A stretch of DNA of 26,680 nucleotides from Ruminococcus flavefaciens (lineage in GTDB: Bacteria > Bacillota_A > Clostridia > Oscillospirales > Ruminococcaceae): contig SFFP01000005.1 in NCBI GenBank assembly GCA_004556875.1, forward strand, positions 1 to 26,680. Reading direction: 5' to 3'. Below, piece by piece: positions 22,907 to 26,680 of the stretch. Numbering within the stretch: the first letter of the stretch is position 1; the number at the start of each line of letters is the position of its first letter. The notes under the pieces are model-generated. The model was given only the letters and a program-made list of their open reading frames with translations. It did not search any database and was not told the origin of the DNA. Position numbers and translations under genes: made by a program.

Positions 22907-24280
22907 TTATACTTCCTTTATTTTTCCTGTAACTGCCCAGTTCATCGCACCTGTTATCTCAACATCGACAAACTGACCGATAAGAGAACTGTCGCCCTCA
23001 AATTCAACTATTATAAATTCACTGCTCTTTCCTGTGAGCCAGCCCTGTTTTTTCTTGGCAGTGTCGTCCACAAGTACACGCATAGTCCTGCCGATAAAGC
23101 GCTTGTAATGCTCCGACGAGATATCACGCTGAACGCTGAGAAGCTCTCTCATACGCAGTCCTTTTTCTTCATCGGAAGTGCTGTCAGGCATTTCCGCAGC
23201 CTTAGTTCCCGAGCGCTTTGAATAGATGAACGAGTAGATATTATCGTATCTCACTCTTTTTATGATATCAAGAGTAGCCTCGAACTCTTCCCTGCTCTCA
23301 TCGGGAAATCCCACGATAAGGTCGGTAGTAAGCGAAAAATCAGGATCGCGTCTGTAGATGTAATCCACGATACCGAGGTACTTTTCGATATCGTAATGCC
23401 TGTTCATTCTTTTCAGAACATCACTGCTGCCGCTCTGCACAGGAAGATGAAGATGCTTCGCCACCTTATCACATTCAAAGATAGTGTCGATAAGCTCCCT
23501 TGAAGCGTCCTTCGGGTGAGATGACATAAATCTGATGATAAAGTCGCCATCTATCTTGTCAAGCTCGCGCAGAAGCTGAGGAAAGCTCATGCCGTCTTTT
23601 AAGTCCTTACCGTATGAATTGACATTCTGCCCCAGAAGCATTATCTCCTTGTACCCGCTTTCCGCAAGTCCGCGTACTTCCTCGATAATATCCTCGGGTC
23701 GGCGGCTGCGCTCGCGTCCGCGAACATAAGGCACTATGCAGTAGGTACAGAAATTGTTGCAGCCAAACATTATGGGCACTGATGCCTTGAAGCTGCTGTC
23801 GCGTACCTGCTCCACAGCCTCGGAGAAGTCATCATATTCAGCTATATCTGCTGAAAAACGTGCTCCGTGAAGAGCCACCAGCAAAAGCTTAGGCAGGGCA
23901 TTGATAGCGGAAGTTCCGAGAACTATATCCACCTGCGGATAGGACCTCTTTATCTTTTCCGCAATATGCTCCTGTGCAGTCATACAGCCTGCAATTCCGA
24001 TAATAAGTGACGGATTAAGCTCCTTGAGCTTCTTCATGCTGCCGACTATTCCGAAAACGCGGTCCTCAGCGCTTTCACGGACAGCGCAGGTATTAAGTAT
24101 TATAAGGTCGGCTTCGTGCTCGTCCTCGGTAAAGGTATATCCCATTTTTCTGAGCTGTCCCTTTATCTTTTCACCGTCAGAAACATTCAGCTGACAGCCG
24201 AAGCTCCGCACATAGGCTTTCCGCTCATTTTCACCAAGCAAGCCTTTTATCTCCTGTATCGCTGCGGTATTGTCCTTCAA
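22907..24280 (-). CDS. miaB: tRNA-2-methylthio-N6-dimethylallyladenosine synthase MiaB
   Basis: 457 residues from the chosen start. The N-terminal UPF0004 cluster-binding domain has RSFGCQLNVSDGEKI, LNTCAVRE and IAGCMTA. The radical-SAM motif is GCNNFCTYCIVPYVRGRERS. A C-terminal TRAM domain ends the protein. It inserts a methylthio group at C2 of i6A37 in tRNAs, using S-adenosylmethionine and two 4Fe-4S clusters; MiaA, in the same run, makes its substrate. I place the start at TTG 24280, with GAGG eight bases upstream. The frame continues to 24337 through likely promoter sequence. It is the first gene of the long minus-strand run. Confidence 0.94.
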   Translation of the reverse strand: MKDNTAAIQEIKGLLGENERKAYVRSFGCQLNVSDGEKIKGQLRKMGYTFTEDEHEADLIILNTCAVRESAEDRVFGIVGSMKKLKELNPSLIIGIAGCMTAQEHIAEKIKRSYPQVDIVLGTSAINALPKLLLVALHGARFSADIAEYDDFSEAVEQVRDSSFKASVPIMFGCNNFCTYCIVPYVRGRERSRRPEDIIEEVRGLAESGYKEIMLLGQNVNSYGKDLKDGMSFPQLLRELDKIDGDFIIRFMSSHPKDASRELIDTIFECDKVAKHLHLPVQSGSSDVLKRMNRHYDIEKYLGIVDYIYRRDPDFSLTTDLIVGFPDESREEFEATLDIIKRVRYDNIYSFIYSKRSGTKAAEMPDSTSDEEKGLRMRELLSVQRDISSEHYKRFIGRTMRVLVDDTAKKKQGWLTGKSSEFIIVEFEGDSSLIGQFVDVEITGAMNWAVTGKIKEV

Positions 24281-24319
24281 TTGCAGTACCTCGCCTTCTA
24301 AAAAATCCTGTAATAAACA

Positions 24320-24348
24320 ATTATAGCATAAAAACAAAAAAATAGCAA
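24320..24348 (-). promoter_or_regulatory. Promoter of miaB and the following run
   Basis: On the minus strand TTGCTA (24343-24348), 17 bases of T-rich spacer, and a perfect TATAAT (24320-24325), about 40 bases before the miaB start. Confidence 0.6.
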
Positions 24349-24513
24349 CAGGCGCGGCGAAAAAATCCGCCTTACTTCTTATCTCGGACGTGAAAAGAGC
24401 GCTTAACCTCTGCTATATATGTTTATCACGGCTAACATTTCAATTGCAAAAGCACAAATCTTACAACTGTCAGTCTTTTTAGTCAATAGTACACATAAAC
24501 ATACACTCTCTGT

Positions 24514-24530
24514 ACATAACATTGTTATGT
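24514..24530. repeat. Perfect inverted repeat ACATAAC-att-GTTATGT
   Basis: Two 7-base arms with a 3-base spacer, centred about 45 bases upstream of the -35 box of the ABC transporter promoter. The size and dyad symmetry suit a dimeric regulator, and the location suits an activator more than a repressor. No regulator gene is visible in the window. Confidence 0.45.
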
Positions 24531-24564
24531 TTCAATAAATCGCTTCAAACCGCCGTTTTTTAGC

Positions 24565-24593
24565 TTGACTTTTTTGTTTGTGTATGCTATCAT
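24565..24593 (+). promoter_or_regulatory. Promoter of the ABC transporter genes
   Basis: TTGACT (24565-24570), a 17-base spacer and TATCAT (24588-24593). Transcription would start near 24600, giving a leader of about 85 nt. CATATG occurs twice just after it (24591 and 24607), separated by 10 bases, as a possible second operator. Confidence 0.7.
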
Positions 24594-24684
24594 ATGAGCA
24601 GACATTCATATGTTTGACGTTTAAAACTTATTTTGTAACTGCTGTTCATGCAGCACATTTTTCAAGAAAACGGGGGTAAATATT

Positions 24685-25383
24685 ATGTATCTTGAACTCA
24701 ACAACATAAAAAAGTCCTTTGGCGAGGGTGACAATCGCAATGAAGTGCTCAAGGGTATAACCTGCGGTGTCGAAAAAGGGCATATCTGCGTTCTTCTCGG
24801 TCCTTCCGGTTCGGGTAAGTCCACTTTGCTTAACATCATCGGCGGTATCGACAATGCAGACAGCGGCTCTGTGAGCATAAACGGTGAAAAGGTCGAAAGC
24901 ATGAACGAAAAGGAGCTTTCACAGTACCGCAGAAAGCATATCGGCTATGTTTTCCAGTCCTACAACCTTATCCCAAATCTCACCGTAAAGGAAAACATCG
25001 AGGTAGGCGCTTATCTCAGCGACAAGCCGCTTGATATCGACGAGCTTATGAAAACTCTCGGCTTGTGGGAGCACCGCAGCAAAATACCGTCACAGCTTTC
25101 GGACGGTCAGCAGCAGCGTACAGCCATTGGAAGAGCTATCATCAAAAATCCTGATGTACTGCTCTGCGACGAGCCTACAGGCGCTCTTGACTACAAGACC
25201 TCAAAGGAAATACTCAAGCTCATCGAGGACGTAAATCAGAAATTCGGAAATACTATCATCATCGTTACCCACAATGACGCTATAAAGCTTATGGCTGACC
25301 AGGTTATAAAGTTCCGTGACGGTGCTATCAGACACAACGACCTCAACAAGGTCAAGACACCTGCGGCTGAACTTGACTGGTAA
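24685..25383 (+). CDS. ABC transporter ATP-binding protein (MacB/LolD type)
   Basis: 232 residues. Walker A is GPSGSGKST near residue 40, the Q-loop is in HIGYVFQSYNLIPNL, the signature reads LSDGQQQRTAIGRA (D in place of the usual second G), Walker B is VLLCDEPTGALD, and the switch His is in IIVTHND. This is the subfamily pairing with FtsX-type permeases, often in peptide or lipid extrusion, antibiotic resistance or envelope stress (MacB, LolD, BceA). The start at 24685 has GGGGG eight bases upstream. The partner permease begins 12 bases after the stop. The substrate cannot be told from sequence. Confidence 0.93.
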   Translation: MYLELNNIKKSFGEGDNRNEVLKGITCGVEKGHICVLLGPSGSGKSTLLNIIGGIDNADSGSVSINGEKVESMNEKELSQYRRKHIGYVFQSYNLIPNLTVKENIEVGAYLSDKPLDIDELMKTLGLWEHRSKIPSQLSDGQQQRTAIGRAIIKNPDVLLCDEPTGALDYKTSKEILKLIEDVNQKFGNTIIIVTHNDAIKLMADQVIKFRDGAIRHNDLNKVKTPAAELDW

Positions 25384-25395
25384 GGAGGCACGAAT

Positions 25396-26680
25396 ATGAG
25401 AAATCCTCTTTTCAAAAGACTTCCGCGAGAGCTGAAGCACGATATCGGCAAATACACCGCTCTTTTCCTGTTTCTTACGCTGACTATCGGCTTTGTATCG
25501 GGATTTATCGTTGCAGGCAAAAGTATGAAGTCCGCTTACGACAACAGCTTCGATAAATACAATATCGAACACGGTCACTTCATACTTGCACAAGAGGCTG
25601 ATGAACAGCTTATCAGCGATATCGAAGATGAATTCAAAATTGATATCTATGAACTTTTCCGTAAGAACAAGGAAGCCGCTGATGGCGACTCAGTCCGCTT
25701 TTTCAGAATGAGAAAGGATATCAACAAAGCTGATACCATGAAAGGCAGACTCCCGGAAAATGACGGTGAGATAGCTGTTGACCGACTCTACGCCGAAAAG
25801 AACAACATCAAAGTCGGTGACATCTTCACTGCCGCAGGAAAGAACTTCAAGGTCACAGGCTTTGCCGCTCTTTCGGATTACAGTGCTCTTTTCAAAAACA
25901 ACACGGATATGCTGTTTGACACTAATAAATTCACTGTTGCACTCGTTACCGACAACGATTTTGATTCTCTTGGTGATGCAGGTCTTGAATACTGTTATGC
26001 ATGGCGCGACAGAGACAACTCAATGGACTACACAGCGCAGAAGGAAAAAGCTGATGATATCGCAAAATTCATCGCCGAACGCGCTGTGATTACAGACTAT
26101 GTTCCGCGTCCCGACAATCAGGCTATAAACTTCACAGGCGACGACCTCGGACATGATAAGATATTCGCAATAGCTCTCCTCTACATTGTTATCGTAGTCC
26201 TTGCCTTTGCATTCGCAGTAACTACAAAAAGCACTATTGAGCAGGAAGCTCCTGTCATCGGTACACTGAGAGCTTCGGGATACACAAAGGGCGAGATACT
26301 CTTCCACTACATAACCCTGCCTGTAGCTGTTACTTTAATTGCGGCGGCGATAGGAAATATCCTCGGCTATACATTTATGAAGAAAATAGTCGTTTCCATG
26401 TACTATAACAGCTATTCCCTCCCTACATACAAGACACTGTGGAGCAGTGAAGCTTTCTGGAAAACTACTTTCGTTCCGGTTATGATAATTTTTATAGTAA
26501 ATCTCCTGATAATAAGCTCTTCACTGTCCATAAGTCCGCTTCAGTTCCTCCGCCGCGACCTCAGCAAAAGGCGCAGAAAAAAGGCGATACCTGCAAATCG
26601 TAGGTATCGCCTCGCAATCATAAAAGACAATCGTGCTCTATTTCCCTACGTTGGCATTATCCAAATCAGGTTATGGGTCG
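25396..26680 (+). CDS. FtsX-type ABC permease, 3' end lost
   Basis: The frame is open to the window edge (428 codons). Membrane segment 1 is at about residues 21-43, followed by a ~200-residue outer domain (MacB-like core, including RLPENDGEIAVDRLYAEKNN and TGFAALSDYSALF). Three more segments lie at about 256-277, 306-326 and 359-378, then a basic RRDLSKRRRKKAI stretch. Related Clostridial permeases, as I recall them, continue after this with a second half of several hundred residues. Here, from about 26583, the bases instead form the terminator and 3' aptamer of a TPP riboswitch on the other strand, so the residues after ~396 are probably not authentic. AAGGAGG precedes the start by 7 bases. 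Probable partner of the ATPase just upstream. Confidence 0.85.
   Translation, partial: MRNPLFKRLPRELKHDIGKYTALFLFLTLTIGFVSGFIVAGKSMKSAYDNSFDKYNIEHGHFILAQEADEQLISDIEDEFKIDIYELFRKNKEAADGDSVRFFRMRKDINKADTMKGRLPENDGEIAVDRLYAEKNNIKVGDIFTAAGKNFKVTGFAALSDYSALFKNNTDMLFDTNKFTVALVTDNDFDSLGDAGLEYCYAWRDRDNSMDYTAQKEKADDIAKFIAERAVITDYVPRPDNQAINFTGDDLGHDKIFAIALLYIVIVVLAFAFAVTTKSTIEQEAPVIGTLRASGYTKGEILFHYITLPVAVTLIAAAIGNILGYTFMKKIVVSMYYNSYSLPTYKTLWSSEAFWKTTFVPVMIIFIVNLLIISSSLSISPLQFLRRDLSKRRRKKAIPANRRYRLAIIKDNRALFPYVGIIQIRLWV
26577..26611 (-). terminator. Terminator of the TPP riboswitch expression platform
   Basis: A 10-pair perfect stem (26583-26592 with 26602-26611) and a 9-base loop are followed on the minus strand by six T (26582-26577). 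CCTACG in its 5' arm and loop (26604-26599) is complementary to CGTAGG of the aptamer P1 strand (26650-26645). The two can pair as an antiterminator when ligand is absent. Confidence 0.85.
26643..26680 (-). ncRNA. TPP (thiamine diphosphate) riboswitch, 3' part of aptamer
   Basis: Read on the minus strand, 26671-26653 gives ACCTGATTTGGATAATGCC, the conserved thi-box core, followed by AACGTAGGGAA, the 3' strand of P1. The 5' part of the aptamer lies beyond the window edge. Such aptamers switch off thiamine synthesis or uptake genes when thiamine diphosphate is bound. The regulated gene would be expected downstream (lower coordinates), where only antisense permease sequence is present. Confidence 0.88.

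Larger units (their letters stand above)
24281..24684. promoter_or_regulatory. Non-coding divergent promoter region (404 bases)
   Basis: This AT-rich gap separates miaB (minus) from the ABC ATPase gene (plus). I see a minus promoter near 24320-24348, a plus promoter at 24565-24593, and a perfect inverted repeat at 24514-24530. No gene is supported; a 39-codon frame from 24419 has no ribosome site. Confidence 0.7.

Noticed and set aside
24419..24538. A 39-codon plus-strand frame (starts MFITANISIA) in the divergent intergenic region.
   Set aside because: It has no ribosome binding site, lies across the inverted repeat, and its composition is not protein-like.
1..26680. CRISPR array, tRNA or rRNA genes, prophage or defence cluster.
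   Set aside because: I saw no spaced direct repeats, no tRNA-like cloverleaf or rRNA sequence, and no phage, nuclease or toxin-antitoxin genes apart from the uncertain left edge.

Overview
The window looks like a piece of a low-to-medium-GC Gram-positive anaerobe of the class Clostridia, most likely a Ruminococcus or a close relative in the Oscillospiraceae. The basis is gene content and order: split transketolase, a sepF-ylmH-divIVA-ileS-lspA-rluD block, miaA-hfq, an endonuclease-type MutL, a YlbF protein with a Cys-rich tail, and strong GGAGG-type ribosome binding sites. This is recognition of families and order, not a database search.

Layout from left to right. Positions 1-860 hold two small secreted peptides on the minus strand. 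The first appears to be interrupted at about position 78 by foreign sequence running off the left edge. Next is a DUF3592-like membrane protein (860-1510) with its own promoter and a shared terminator. Then comes the two-subunit transketolase operon (1668-3457), behind a good promoter and a GC-rich structured leader of about 190 nt.

From 3708 to 24280 there is a near-continuous minus-strand run of 21 genes with short gaps or overlaps. In transcription order: miaB, a lipoprotein, ylbF-like, two related membrane proteins, mutS, an unknown cytosolic protein, mutL, a secreted/anchored unknown, miaA, hfq, an HlyD-like membrane protein, ylmE, sepF, ylmH, divIVA, ileS, lspA, rluD, a Cof-type HAD phosphatase and a small membrane protein. 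It joins tRNA modification (miaB/miaA), mismatch repair (mutS/mutL), RNA chaperoning (hfq), division and polar growth (sepF, ylmH, divIVA), isoleucyl-tRNA charging, lipoprotein maturation (lspA, which would act on the lipoprotein in the same cluster) and rRNA pseudouridylation. Internal promoters are possible, especially before hfq.

Positions 24281-24684 are a non-coding divergent region holding promoters for both directions and a perfect inverted repeat. To the right, on the plus strand, are an ABC ATPase and an FtsX-type permease, translationally close. The permease frame stays open to the window end, but its last ~100 bases coincide with the 3' part of a TPP riboswitch and its terminator on the opposite strand. 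The permease is therefore truncated there by a rearrangement, an insertion or an assembly join.

Most genes are ordinary housekeeping genes. The points that merit a second look are regulatory: the transketolase leader with competing stems, a hairpin between the Shine-Dalgarno sequence and the start codon of ileS, the TPP riboswitch/permease junction, and the interrupted secreted-peptide gene at the left edge. I found no convincing new defence or biosynthetic system.
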